From: RYN-230 sp963793825
GTDB taxonomy: Bacteria > Actinomycetota > Actinomycetes > Streptosporangiales > Streptosporangiaceae
Direction: 5' to 3'
NCBI GenBank assembly: GCA_963793825.1
Contig: CAWCBE010000012.1
Span: 1-64,000 of the forward strand
DNA length: 64,000 bases
In this document: piece by piece, positions 1 through 8,753 of the stretch
Position numbering within the stretch: the stretch's first letter is position 1
Layout of the letters: each line of letters starts with the position of its first letter
The notes under the pieces: model-generated
What the model was told of the DNA's origin: nothing
Database searches by the model: none
Seen by the model: only the letters and a program-made list of their open reading frames with translations
Translations under genes and position numbers: made by a program

Positions 1-139
1 GCCCCAGAGACCAGCAACAAGCAGTCCGGGCATCACGAGCCTGGTCGCCCCAGGCCAGGGCGCCGGCGCGGTACCGGGCCGCGTGCCCGTCGGTAGGCCT
101 GGCCAAGGACAGCACCCGCGCCAGAGACGGCCGGGCCCG

Positions 140-1138
140 GTGAAAGGGCTGGTACGGCCGGGCGCCGTCCTGGCCACTGTGGTGGTGTTCCAGTTGCTGT
201 TTGCCAGCGTGTTCCTGGGTGTGCTGCACCGCCCGGTGCCGCACTACGCCCCGGTGGCGGTCGCGGGAGCCTCGCCGCTGGCCAGCCTGGTCGTCTGGCA
301 CGACGGTGGGGTGATCCGGCTGACCGGCGTGCCAGATGCGGCCGCGGCCCGGGGCAGCGGTCCGGGACGGGCGGGTGAACGCGGCGGTCGTGGCCGCCCC
401 GCGCGGTGAGACCCTGCTGACGAAGACGGCTGCCAGCCCCGGGACCGCAGCCGTGCTCACCAAGACGTTCACCCAGGCCGCTGTGGCGTTGAAGGTGCCG
501 CTGGCGGTGCGTGACCTGGCCCCGCTCCCGGCATCGGACCCGACCGGCGTGTCAGCTTTTTTCCTGATCATCGCCTGGATGCTCGGCGGGTACGTCGGAG
601 CTACCGTGCTCGCGGTGATGCTCGGCGGGCCGCGCAGCCCCAGCCTGCGCGCCGCGCTGCTGCGGCTGGGCCTGCTGTGGCCGCCTACGCGGCCTGTGTC
701 CGGGTTGCTGGGCGCATTGCTGATCGGCCCGGCACTCGGCGTGGTCTCCGGATACAACGCCGCGCTGGCCGGGCTGGGCATCGTTGTAGTGTTCGCCGCC
801 GCGGCGGCGACCGCCGGGCTGCAGGCCGCACTCGGCCTGCCCGGCTACGCTGCTCGCCATCATCGCTATGATCGTCTTCGGCGACCCCGACCGCCTGGAC
901 GTCCATCGCCACCGCGCTGCTGGCCTCCCCCTGGAACGTGATCGGCCAGGGCCTGCCACCCAGCGCCGGGCTCACCGCCGCCTCGAAGCATCATCTAACC
1001 TCGGTGGGGTCAACCTGACAGGGCCGCTGGCCGTGCTCGCCGTATACGCCGCCGCCGGGGACCCTGCTCGTGCTGGCCACAGCAGCGTGGCGGCAGCGCC
1101 GTCCCGCCAACTCCGCGGCGACTGGGCAGCCGGCATGA
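140..1138 (+). pseudogene. YhgE/DUF3533-like membrane protein remnant, frameshifted
   Basis: An integral membrane protein reads through at least three frames. A first segment has one transmembrane helix (about 158-230) followed by an extracellular-looking stretch. The reading then moves to a second frame carrying several hydrophobic helices (about 550-840), and then to a third frame near 880 with the motif SPWNVIGQGLPPSAG. This helix layout and the Pro-rich 'GQxLPP' end resemble the C-terminal half of YhgE/Pip or DUF3533 (ABC-2-like) proteins. A possible start is the GTG at 140. The frameshifts at roughly 340-370, 845 and 880, plus an in-frame stop near 1018, argue for a decayed gene rather than sequencing error. 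The family assignment is inferred from topology and one motif only. Confidence 0.5.
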
Positions 1139-1226
1139 CCCCGGAGCAGCCTCCGGCACCTTCGCGATCGGCGGTGCGGGAACGGTGACTCGGGGGCGAG
1201 ATGTGATCGACAGGTAGGATCCGAAG

Positions 1227-1948
1227 ATGAGCACGGAATCCGTGAGCGCACCCCGTCGCGCTGGTCGCCGGCGCTGATAAGGGCACGGCCGGAAGACGGC
1301 CCGGCGTCTGGCCGAGGCCGGGTACCGGGTCTATCTCACCGCCCGCGGCAGCGAGCGCGGACAGGCTGCCGCCGCGGCCGTCAGCGCGCAGTTCCTGGAA
1401 CTGGGACGTGACCTCCGGCGAGTCGGTCCGGCACGCCGCCGGCTGCGTCGAGCGGGGCCGAGGGGCACCTGGACGTGCTGGTCAACAACGCCGGGATCAC
1501 CGGCCCGGTGCGTGACCCGCACGACTACACCGCCGACGACATGACCGAGGTGCTACTGACGAACGTCGTCGGCTACGTCCGCCTCATCCATGCCTTCCTG
1601 CCGCTGCTGGAGAAGAGCGACGACCCGCGGATCGTGAATGTCAGCAGCGGGCACGGGTCGTTCAGGCACTTCCAGGACCGGAGTCGCACCGAAGCGTTCG
1701 CGGGCACGCCGCTGCATGCCGCGTCGAAGGCCGCAGTCAACATGATGACCGTGCATTTCGCGCGACTGCTGCCCAATATCCGGATCAACGCCGCCGACCC
1801 CGCCCTGACCGCGACCGACCTCAGCGGCGGACACGGACATTCAGTCCATGACGGCACCGACGCCATCATCGCCTACGCCCTCAGCGCACCCCGCGGCCCG
1901 ACCGGCACCTTCGCCCGGCCGGACTTGGACCCGCTCCGAAATGGTTGA
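1227..1948 (+). pseudogene. Short-chain dehydrogenase/reductase remnant
   Basis: This is a Rossmann-fold SDR, NAD(P)-dependent. The C-terminal two thirds (from 1475) read cleanly with LVNNAGITG (the NNAG motif) and a usual SDR fold to the stop. The N-terminal third is recognisable only by changing frame several times (near 1253, 1280, 1403 and 1445). There the glycine-rich loop appears as VAGADKG, and RLAEAGYRVYLTARG follows. The catalytic YxxxK motif reads HAASK: the tyrosine codon is CAT where TAT would be expected. Frameshifts plus loss of the catalytic Tyr both point to a dead gene. Substrate cannot be inferred. Confidence 0.75.
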
Positions 1949-2251
1949 TCTGTACTCGCCAGCGCGTTGAGGCCAATGCGAGGGGAGCCGCAAATATTCG
2001 GCGATTTGCGCGACTGCGGATCATCTTGATCCTTCAACAGGCTCAACGTTCAGCGACGAGGGCTGCCGTCTGCCGACTCTGTCTGAGCGGCACTGTAGGT
2101 CCAGGTGACCGGCCGCCCGCAGTCGAGTAAGGACGAGCGACCGGGGGTGCCACGTCGCCTCGGCCGGAATCGGCCGCGAGGGCAATCGGTCGGGCGCAAT
2201 CCGGGCCGGGTGTTAGCGAGTTGGCTTCGCCCGGGCCGGTGGCTTGGCCAC
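1949..2251. other. Intergenic stretch, no gene seen
   Basis: About 300 bases between the SDR remnant and the 3' end of the relaxase gene. No coding region with a plausible start, codon bias or similarity was recognised on either strand. The only structure noted is the small hairpin at its right edge (2238-2252). Confidence 0.5.
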
Positions 2252-2252
2252 C
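2238..2252 (-). terminator. Small hairpin after relaxase stop
   Basis: A perfect 6-bp inverted repeat (GGTGGC-TTG-GCCACC) lies directly after the relaxase stop codon in its direction of transcription. It has no U-tract, as is usual in high-GC actinobacteria. A role as terminator is an inference. Confidence 0.35.
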
Positions 2253-4076
2253 TACGGCTTAGATCGCTTTTCAGCAGAGCCTGTGGATGCTGCCGTAGCC
2301 AGAACGTCGGCCAGGGGCAGGGGGAATTCAGCAGCAGCTGCGCAGTGCCGGGCAGATCTGGCCGGGGTCTGGCCGGGATGCGTTACGCGTGTCCGGGCAG
2401 CGGTGAGGGCCGCGTGAAGCTGCTCCGCGGCCGTACGGGCGGCTGCGGCTTGAGCGGCGTGCGCCTGGGCCTGGCGTAGCCCGGCCACTGCATCGATCAG
2501 GGCCACCAGATTGCTGGCCAAGGCACCCGCCTGGCCCATGCCGTCACCCGTCGTCCCACCTGTCATCGCGAGCAACCGTGCCGTGGCCCGGAGCCGGTTT
2601 CCCTCCGGAGTGTGGCGCGGGATCCTGCCGTGCGGTGAGCGGGAGACCCGGTCGTAGGTGTCCGCAGCACAGCGCAATGCCGGGCTCCCGGTCGCCATGG
2701 CGGCAGTGTGGAGCGCGTCAGCCACGGCCCAGGCAGTGTCCGCTCCGTGGTCCGGGTCGCTGGCGGTGCAGTGCCGCAGGTGTTCTGCCGCGGTGGCGGC
2801 TTTCCGGGCCGCGTGACGGTAGATCTCAGCGCGTTCCGGTCCAGTGAATAGGGACGCGCCGGAACGCTCCGCTCCCCCATAGCCGCGTGCCCAGTTCTCA
2901 CGCAACCGGGGCAGGGTCAGCGCGCTGTCCAGGCGTCCGCCGCCGAACCAGCGGGGCGTCCCGTCCGGGCCGGTGCAACCCGGGAGGGTCACCGCGTAGC
3001 CGGTCACCTCGCCAGGATTGACCTCACTGAACCGTTCGCGCACCAGCACACCGGACGCACGCAGGCGGGCGAAGAACCCGGCCTCATCGGTGGCATGTTC
3101 CGCTGCCTCGGCCACAGTCGCCCGGAGCACGGCGCGGACGGTCACGTGCGGGAACTGGTCCGCACCGGCGAGAGGATCACGCGCCTGCGGCCCAGACCAC
3201 CGGGTGCGCAGCTTGGGCAGCGTCAGATCGGCCGCGAGCTTCCCGCCCCCGTACCAGATGGGGTGGCCGTCCCTTCCAGCGTGCTGGGGCAGGCCCACGG
3301 CGTAGCCCGTTACCTGACCCGGGCGGATCGTGCTGTACCGGCGGCGGACCAGACACTCCAGCCTGGGCCAGGCTGGTGAAGAACTCTTGCTCCGTGCGCG
3401 CTCCGGCGGCGGCAGTGCAGACTTCGCGGCGGAGCCTGGCGCGGGGCGGCTCATCCCAGCCGCGCCGGATCGCCTGCTCCGACTCGGCCCGGGTCGCCCG
3501 CCGGGCAGCGGTGCGGTCGGCTGGAGCGGTGCAACGCAGGCCGAACCGGCGTTCCGCGTCCTGGCAGGCCTCCCGGACCCGGAAGTAGTCGTTCCAGACC
3601 TTCGGGCGGATCTGGTCTTGCCGGGCCAGGGTCGCGACCAGGTGGATGTGATCCGGGGCGTGCCGGACCGCCACCCAGCGCACCGCGAGATCGTCCCCGG
3701 CCGGGGCGAGGCCGGTCCGGTCCATGATGGCGGCAGCGACCTGCGCCCATTCCGCATCGGAGAGCAGCCGGTCCTCAGGCGCAGCGCGGACCGCGCAGTG
3801 CCACACCGGCACGCGATAGTTCGATCCGTTCTGTGCGGCCAGGGGTTGGGCGAGCAGCCCGGCTAGGCGCCGGAAGTCCCGTGATCCGTTCGGGCGGCGC
3901 TCTGGTTCCAGCTCGGCTGGGTCGCTGAACCCGGCGACCAAGTGCGGATCGGTGTGCTCATTGGCTTTTCCCGGGCCGTAGAGGTAATAGAGCAGGCGCG
4001 GGGCGTCGGTGCCGCGGAGCACTTTCCCGATCACGCGGAACACCCTGGCCAGATCACGGAATGCTCCGGCGCACAT
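2252..4076 (-). pseudogene. Relaxase/mobilisation nuclease, one-base frameshift
   Basis: A relaxase would nick oriT and lead the transferred strand during plasmid or element mobilisation. The 5' part (from ATG 4076) has the LLYYLYGPGKANEH region and the metal-binding DHIHLVATL (HxH type) motif seen in actinobacterial relaxases. After FFTSLAQAG the frame breaks; removing one base at 3353 rejoins it to LVRRRYSTIRPGQVTGYAV and continues to 2252, giving about 607 residues. The C-terminal part contains two copies of a roughly 80-residue unit with the pattern PGxVTGYAVxLP...GGGxL...LTLPxLRxxW. The start overlaps the mobC stop region by 23 bases, so the two genes form an operon. As read, only the N-terminal nickase domain would be made; sequencing error at 3353 remains possible. 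Confidence 0.8.
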
Positions 4077-4455
4077 ATTCTGCGGCTTCGTCCAGGCGGC
4101 GGACTACCCGGGCACAGAATTCGGCCGCTGGCAGCAAGTCCTCACCGCGCTGTCCCGTGGCATTCAACCGCGCCACCGCCTGATTGAGATTCGTACCCAC
4201 CCGGCGGACCAGCCCAGCAGCAGACATGAGCTCCCCCAGGGCCTCGCGCAGCGGCGAAGCCTGACGGGACTGAGTACCGCAGGCCGCAGCTAACGTCACT
4301 TCCGCGGCATACGCCCCACGTGCCAGCCCAGCCTGGGCCGCTGCGCGGTTGACCGCGTCGAACTCTTCCAGGGTCAGGGAGAACTGCACGGTCTTGGGCC
4401 GCGAGACAGGCTGCCGCGAACGCCGCCGCACGCCCGCACCCGCCACCATGGCCAT
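4054..4455 (-). CDS. MobC-like relaxosome accessory protein
   Basis: A protein of about 133 residues. After a basic N-terminus it has the pattern TVQFSLTLEEFDAVNRAAAQAG typical of ribbon-helix-helix mobilisation proteins, and then RRVGTNLNQAVARLNATGQ, which matches the conserved 'GxNLNQ' motif of MobC/MbeC proteins. These bind oriT beside the relaxase and help open the nic region. The ATG at 4455 is preferred because AAGGGG lies 7 bases upstream; a longer reading from 4518 would run through the inverted repeat at 4481-4512. It overlaps the relaxase start, consistent with translational coupling. The gene itself is intact although its partner is frameshifted. Confidence 0.8.
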   Translation of the reverse strand: MAMVAGAGVRRRSRQPVSRPKTVQFSLTLEEFDAVNRAAAQAGLARGAYAAEVTLAAACGTQSRQASPLREALGELMSAAGLVRRVGTNLNQAVARLNATGQRGEDLLPAAEFCARVVRRLDEAAEYVRRSIP

Positions 4456-4480
4456 CCCCAATCCCCTTGGTGATGCTCTC

Positions 4481-4569
4481 CTTGATCGGGACCGCGCCCG
4501 GTCCCGATCAAGCCACATGGCCCATTCTTATGTCTGGATCTGCGCACAGTCCAGACGTATCCATTGGAT
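4481..4569. promoter_or_regulatory. Inverted-repeat cluster upstream of mobC, candidate oriT
   Basis: Three perfect inverted repeats lie within 90 bp upstream of mobC: 13-bp arms at 4481-4493 and 4500-4512 with a 6-base loop, 7-bp arms GTCTGGA/TCCAGAC at 4532-4538 and 4550-4556, and ATCCA-T-TGGAT at 4559-4569. The surroundings (4515-4600) are more AT-rich than the rest of the window. Clustered hairpins next to mob genes are the usual setting of oriT; they could also be operators for the mob operon. No nic site is identified. Confidence 0.45.
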
Positions 4570-4702
4570 ATGAATAACTTGCTTCGCTTCGCTTTGCGGG
4601 GTGCGCTTCACCCGCTGACGGTCAGCAACAATGCCGGATACGAATCAGAGGTATCATCTAATGTCAGCCAGGTCCGATTTGTATCGGAACCTGATCCGGC
4701 TC

Positions 4703-5638
4703 TTATGCGGCCTCGACTCCGGCCCCCTTGAAGACCTGCCGATGGTGCCAGTCGATGTGATTCACTTCCACGACGGGCTGGCCCAGCCGGGGTGCGAGCA
4801 GCGGCTGGCCCGACAGGTCGTCCACGGCCCGCCGCCCAGCATCGCTGCGGGCCACGTACAGGCTGGACACCCGGATATGCAGCTCAGCTGTCAGCCCCAG
4901 CACCCCCAGGTCGAACAGCGCATGATGCAGCGCACACAACGCCAGCCCGTTGGCCACCACGTCCGGGCCGTCCTGGCTATGCCAGCGCACATGCGCCGCT
5001 TCGAGACCGACCGGATTACGGCCCAGCGCCCCATCGAAGCCGCACATGGCGCACTGGTAGGCGTAAGCCCGCAATACCTCCTCAGCGAACCCAGGACGCC
5101 GGGGGCCCCGTCTGGCCGCTGCAACGGCCGGAGTGGCGGCCAGTTCCAAGACCGCGAGGTCCAGGCCCACCGCGTCACAGATCATCGCGGCCAGCCCCGG
5201 CGTGAAGTGCAGATCCAGCAACAGCCGCGCGGCGGCCGCCAGCGTGCCCGGATCCGCCAGCAGCTGCTCGGCTCCGGGCCGCAGCCGGCCGATCGCCCTG
5301 CGACCGGCCAGCCACGGGCCGCGCTCTGGAGCATCCGGCCCGATCTCCGCCCCCGAACCGTCCCGCAGGTCCCAGATCTCCCGCTCTAGGTGCACGAACG
5401 GCATCGCCGCCCGCTGCCGCCCGGCTGACGCGCTCGCGACGGGTGGTCCGAAGTCGTTGATCAGTGTGCTGACCGGCTCCTCGGCCTCCGAATAGACCGC
5501 GGTGGTGCTGCCCCTAGAGGTGAACCTTCCGAACAGCCACAGCAGCAACAGAGGCTTATGCGGCGCCCGGAGACGCGCCCGGCCGACAGGTGCACACCGT
5601 AGCCGGGCCAGCAGATCCAGGAACTCCTCACGAGTCAC
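4703..5638 (-). CDS. HNH endonuclease, phosphorothioated-DNA restriction type
   Basis: A 311-residue protein. The N-terminus has the PHKPLLLLWLFGRF stretch (residues 26-39) characteristic of the sulfur-binding domain of ScoMcrA-like type IV restriction enzymes, which recognise phosphorothioate-modified DNA. The C-terminal third is a zinc-supported HNH nuclease: YQCAMCGFDG, then GLEAAHVRWHSQDGPD and NGLALCALHHALFDLG, giving the Cys pair, the catalytic His and the downstream Asn/His. The gene is a monocistron between the mobilisation module and tRNA-Pro. It would cut incoming DNA bearing Dnd-type sulfur modification; no dnd genes are in this window. The family is fairly sure; modification specificity is inferred from family. 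Confidence 0.75.
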   Translation of the reverse strand: MTREEFLDLLARLRCAPVGRARLRAPHKPLLLLWLFGRFTSRGSTTAVYSEAEEPVSTLINDFGPPVASASAGRQRAAMPFVHLEREIWDLRDGSGAEIGPDAPERGPWLAGRRAIGRLRPGAEQLLADPGTLAAAARLLLDLHFTPGLAAMICDAVGLDLAVLELAATPAVAAARRGPRRPGFAEEVLRAYAYQCAMCGFDGALGRNPVGLEAAHVRWHSQDGPDVVANGLALCALHHALFDLGVLGLTAELHIRVSSLYVARSDAGRRAVDDLSGQPLLAPRLGQPVVEVNHIDWHHRQVFKGAGVEAA

Positions 5639-5880
5639 GCAGCCCCTCCTGAAACCGGCAGCCCCTCAGCATCGTCATCGTCCAACGGGTCCAGGCCGAC
5701 CGGACAAGGAACCTGGATTCTGTTCAACGGGAGTCGCCACAACGCCGAACAGCATGCCAGCAGGGTCCACTCCGTGACGGCCACTGTCTCGGGCTGGCGT
5801 TCAACACCACGGTCAAATGACGGTCAAACGATCTTGGAAGCCACTTGGCTGTCCACAGCAAGCCCTGTGACCTGCACTTG
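5639..5880. other. Spacer with direct repeats beside tRNA-Pro 3' end
   Basis: A 240-base spacer with no convincing gene. It contains a direct repeat of ACGGTCAAA at 5809-5817 and 5820-5828 (11-bp period), 53 bases from the 3' end of tRNA-Pro. Such short repeats beside a tRNA 3' end can be integrase arm sites, but no integrase is on this side. Confidence 0.3.
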
Positions 5881-5883
5881 TGG

Positions 5884-5958
5884 TCGGGATGGCGAGATTC
5901 GAACTCGCGGCCTCCTGCTCCCAAAGCAGGCGCGCTAACCAAGCTGCGCTACATCCCG
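5884..5958 (-). tRNA. tRNA-Pro (anticodon UGG)
   Basis: A complete cloverleaf on the minus strand. The acceptor stem CGGGATG pairs with CATCCCG, followed by discriminator A and an encoded CCA (5881-5883). The anticodon stem CCTGC/GCAGG encloses loop TTTGGGA, giving anticodon TGG with G37 as expected for tRNA-Pro. The T arm carries GTTCGAATC. Confidence 0.95.
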
Positions 5959-6101
5959 TTGAGCCGACCGTAGCCTACCCGTCCAGCGAATTCCGTGGCG
6001 ACAGGCCAGCACCTCGGGGCGCCTCCCGGTCCGCGCAGCCGGTACGCTACGCATGTTGACCTGGCTGACGGCGGGCGTTGTCCCGCCTCCCGGCTCGGCA
6101 C

Positions 6102-6172
6102 GCGGGCGTAGCTCAATGGTAGAGCCCCAGCCTTCCAAGCTGGTCATGAGGGTTCGATTCCCTTCGCCCGCT
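6102..6172 (+). tRNA. tRNA-Gly (anticodon UCC)
   Basis: A complete 71-nt cloverleaf. The acceptor stem GCGGGCG pairs with CGCCCGC, with discriminator T; CCA is not encoded. The anticodon stem CCAGC/GCTGG encloses CTTCCAA, giving anticodon TCC. The T loop is GTTCGATTC. Its 3' part is the integration site of the neighbouring element and remains intact after integration. Confidence 0.95.
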
Positions 6173-6174
6173 CT
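6128..6174 (+). repeat. Attachment site repeat, tRNA-proximal (attL)
   Basis: 47 bp from the anticodon stem to just past the end of tRNA-Gly. It matches 9442-9488 with a single T/C difference (6147 versus 9461). Weaker similarity continues to about 6194, where CCGGCCCAGGTCA also occurs beside the other copy. Confidence 0.8.
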
Positions 6175-6213
6175 CACCGCTCCGGCCCAGGTCAGGGTCA
6201 CGATCATCGGTTT

Positions 6214-7190
6214 CTAGGTGATCTTCGGGAAGCGCGTTCCCGGCCTCGTGCCCGTTGCGTGCCCCGATGGCAGCTCCGTGCCCGCTCCCCCGTCCGCCCT
6301 GGCCTTCCGCCGCGCCCGTCGCAGCAGCTTCCCCATGCCCGCCGCGATGGCCTCGTCCCGCTCCTGCGTGGCGTGCTGGTAGATCAGCGCCGCCGCTGCG
6401 GAGGAATGGCCCATGCGCTCCATCAGCTCCCGCAGGCTCGCGCCCTGGCCCGCCGCCATGATGTTTCCCGTGTGCCGCAGGTCGTGAAAATGCAGGTCCG
6501 GCAGATCAATGGCGGTGCGGGCTTTGGTCCAGGTCCGGCGGAGGGTGGACCGCCGCAGCCTGCCGCCCTTCGGGCCGATGAAGACCAGGCCGCCCTGTCC
6601 TGGCTGGGCGAATCGCTCCAGGTGCCAGCGCAGTTCCGGCGCGATCTCCTTCGGGAATGCGACCCGTCGCCGCCCGGCCTGGGACTTCGGGTCGTCGTCT
6701 ATCAGCCTCCCATCGTCGGTCTCCGCCGTCGAGATGACGATGCGCACCGCGCAGCCCTCCAGGTCGAGCTGTTCTCGCCGCAGCCCGGCAAGCTCGCCAA
6801 ACCGCAGGCTGGCAAACGTGGCCAGCAGCACCAGCGCCCGGTATCGCGGCGGCACCTGGTCGAGCGGCTCGACCAGTGCTTCCAGCGAGATGACCTCGCG
6901 CTCGGGCGAGTCCTCCTGACCAGCGCCCTTGATCTGGCACGGGTTATGGCGAATGAGCCGATCATCGGTCGCGGTGTTCAGGGTGGCGTGCAGCAGCCGG
7001 TATGCCTTGGCCACCGTGACCGACCCGAATGGCCGCTTCTGCCGGGGCCCGGCGGCGAGGCGTTCTTTGCGCCAGCGGCGGATGTCTGACTCGCGGATGT
7101 CGCGGAGATCCACGTTGCCGAAAGCCGGTGACAGGTGGTTTTTGAGTAGGCCCCGGTACAGCTCCTCGGTTCGCGTCGTTTCTTGCTCAT
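6214..7190 (-). pseudogene. int: Tyrosine integrase lacking its N-terminal domain
   Basis: This would catalyse site-specific recombination at tRNA-Gly. The catalytic domain is complete: counting from the GTG at 7113, R104 (ASLRFGE), K143, H210 and R213 (HDLRH), H236 (GHSS) and the nucleophile Y245 (ALIYQH). The expected start, ATG at 7190 overlapping the xis stop as ATGA, encodes only MSKKRRE before running out of frame. The integrase frame resumes at RTEELYRGLLKNHLSPAFGN, the beginning of the core-binding domain. So the N-terminal arm-binding region (probably 70-120 codons) and the frame have been lost by deletion. Internal initiation at GTG 7113 could give a 299-residue product lacking the arm-binding domain and the beginning of the core-binding domain, but function is doubtful. 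Confidence 0.8.
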
Positions 7191-7417
7191 GCGACCTTTC
7201 TCCTTTTCCTGATGGTGACCGGTTCGACGAGACCGGCCTCGATGAACTCGCGGAGTGCGGATTCGGGGATGCGCACGTGTCGGCCGACCCGGACGAACCG
7301 GATACGGCGCTGCTGGATCAGCCGACGCGGGAAGCGTTCGGTAGTGCTGAGCACATCGGCCGCTTCGGCGACAGTCAGCAGCCGATCAGCCCGGGCGGTC
7401 TCGTGGCGGCCTATCAT
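7187..7417 (-). CDS. xis: Excisionase-type helix-turn-helix protein
   Basis: A 76-residue protein with a MerR-like/excisionase winged helix: RLLTVAEAADVLSTTERFPRR, then RRIRFVRVGRHVRIPESALREFI. Such proteins direct the integrase toward excision. The start at 7417 is chosen because its ATG overlaps the rep stop (ATGA), and its own stop overlaps the original integrase ATG at 7190; both are typical of rep-xis-int operons. The longer open frame upstream has no similarity and was discarded. The gene looks intact. Confidence 0.75.
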   Translation of the reverse strand: MIGRHETARADRLLTVAEAADVLSTTERFPRRLIQQRRIRFVRVGRHVRIPESALREFIEAGLVEPVTIRKRRKVA

Positions 7418-7908
7418 GCGGCTCGCTCTGTTGCCGGAAGTTCGGGGGCGGCCTGGCCGCTGGCTCTCGCTCTGGCCAGGGTGACCGCGGCGTGCCATCG
7501 CTGGCGGTCGGCGACGACGTGGAGCAGACGTTGGGCGTTGGGCATGTGATCCGGGTCGCCGGGGGAGACCGGCTCCCACGTGTAGCGAGCCGGATCGGCC
7601 GCGGGCAGGCCGAGGGCGGCCAACAGCCATTCGCGCCGGTCGGATCGGTGGTCGGCCAAGGTCTTGCCTGACCATTTCCGGGAGACCAAGACGCGGCGCC
7701 CGGCGTAGCCGAGGTGTTCGCGGCCCTGCGCTTTGCCCTTGCAGTGCCCGGGGCGCAAGCCCGGCCGGGGATTCTTGGGCTGGACGCCGTAGCGCAGCCA
7801 GTTCGCGCACGTCGGCGAGCACGGCTCGTACCAGAGCGCGTCGGCCAGCCGTTCCGCGTGCTCAGCGCCTACGAGGAAGACGGGGGAGAAGTGGCCACAC
7901 CGGGCACG
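7414..7908 (-). pseudogene. Replication initiator (RepSA-like) 3' remnant
   Basis: About 164 residues of the C-terminal half of an AICE/plasmid replication initiator: ALWYEPCSPTCANWLRYGVQ, then HLGYAGRRVLVSRKWSGKTL and ADHRSDRREWLLAALGL. Family members are usually more than 400 residues. An in-frame TGA at 7909-7911 closes the frame immediately upstream, and no start or N-terminal catalytic part is present up to the next gene at 8085. It overlaps the xis start by four bases. Only the order of genes and the conserved C-terminal motifs support the assignment. Confidence 0.65.
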
Positions 7909-8084
7909 TCAAGCGCCACCCACTGCGGTCAGCAGGGCGAGGACCGGCCCACTCGTAGTCCTTGCTGGGCGCTGTGTCGGAACTCGCTACCTGGGTTGGC
8001 GGTGTAGCGGCTACGTCGTCCGGTCCGGGTGCGGGTCAGGTAGCCGGACCAGAACAGGTGATCGCTACAAGCTGCGGTCGGGCA

Positions 8085-8753
8085 TCACGACGCCGGGCGG
8101 TTGTAGATCAGCGTCACGCCCTCCCGTGGCGGAGTGGCGGGCGCGGTGCCGGTGCAGGTGTAAGAGCTGGTGTCGATGAGAGCAAAAGACGTCTGCTGAC
8201 GGTTAGCGAGCCGGAAGTTGCCGAAGCTCAGCTCGGCCCCCGCGGGCATCGCGGAGGGATGGAACGTCACGGTCGGATCCGCAGCATGCGTAATGTGCCC
8301 GCGCCGACCCGGCTTGGGCTCGAAGGACACGACCCGCAAGAAACCAGACGGCGGCGGAGCGGACGAGCAGAACCTGCCCGCCGTGACCAGGGCCGGGATG
8401 CCGTCCTTCCTGAGGTCGCGCTGCAGGATCTTTGGAGCGAGCAGCACCCGCGGGTGGATGGTCAGCGTGGCCGTGCCGTTCGCGTTGCTGACGAGCGTGA
8501 ATGCCGCAGTGCGGATCACGGCAGGGCGGTGCGCTGGCGCGGTTCCGGTGACGCCGGTCAGGCCGACGACCAGCGCCGCGGCTGCCGCCACAGCCCCGGT
8601 TCCGGCCAGACCAATGAGCCTGTGCCGCCTGCGTGTTACTTGGCCGTGCCGCACGATGGCATCCAGCGGCGTGCTCATGTGAACCTCAGTTAGGGAGTCC
8701 CTGGCCACGGTCAGGGACTCTCGGACGGTGCCGGTCGCGCTGTCGTCGTTCAT
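8085..8753 (-). CDS. Membrane protein partner of ECF sigma factor
   Basis: A 222-residue protein. An N-terminal cytoplasmic segment ends in HGQVTRRRHRL, followed by one transmembrane helix (about residues 45-68, GLAGTGAVAAAAALVVGLTG) and an extracytoplasmic domain with no recognised family. This layout is that of actinobacterial membrane proteins encoded directly after SigE-family sigma factors and thought to act as anti-sigma or sensor partners. It overlaps the sigma gene stop by four bases. The zinc-finger (ZAS) motif HxxxCxxC is not present, so anti-sigma activity is inferred from context only. It sits inside the att-flanked element. Confidence 0.6.
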   Translation of the reverse strand: MNDDSATGTVRESLTVARDSLTEVHMSTPLDAIVRHGQVTRRRHRLIGLAGTGAVAAAAALVVGLTGVTGTAPAHRPAVIRTAAFTLVSNANGTATLTIHPRVLLAPKILQRDLRKDGIPALVTAGRFCSSAPPPSGFLRVVSFEPKPGRRGHITHAADPTVTFHPSAMPAGAELSFGNFRLANRQQTSFALIDTSSYTCTGTAPATPPREGVTLIYNRPAS

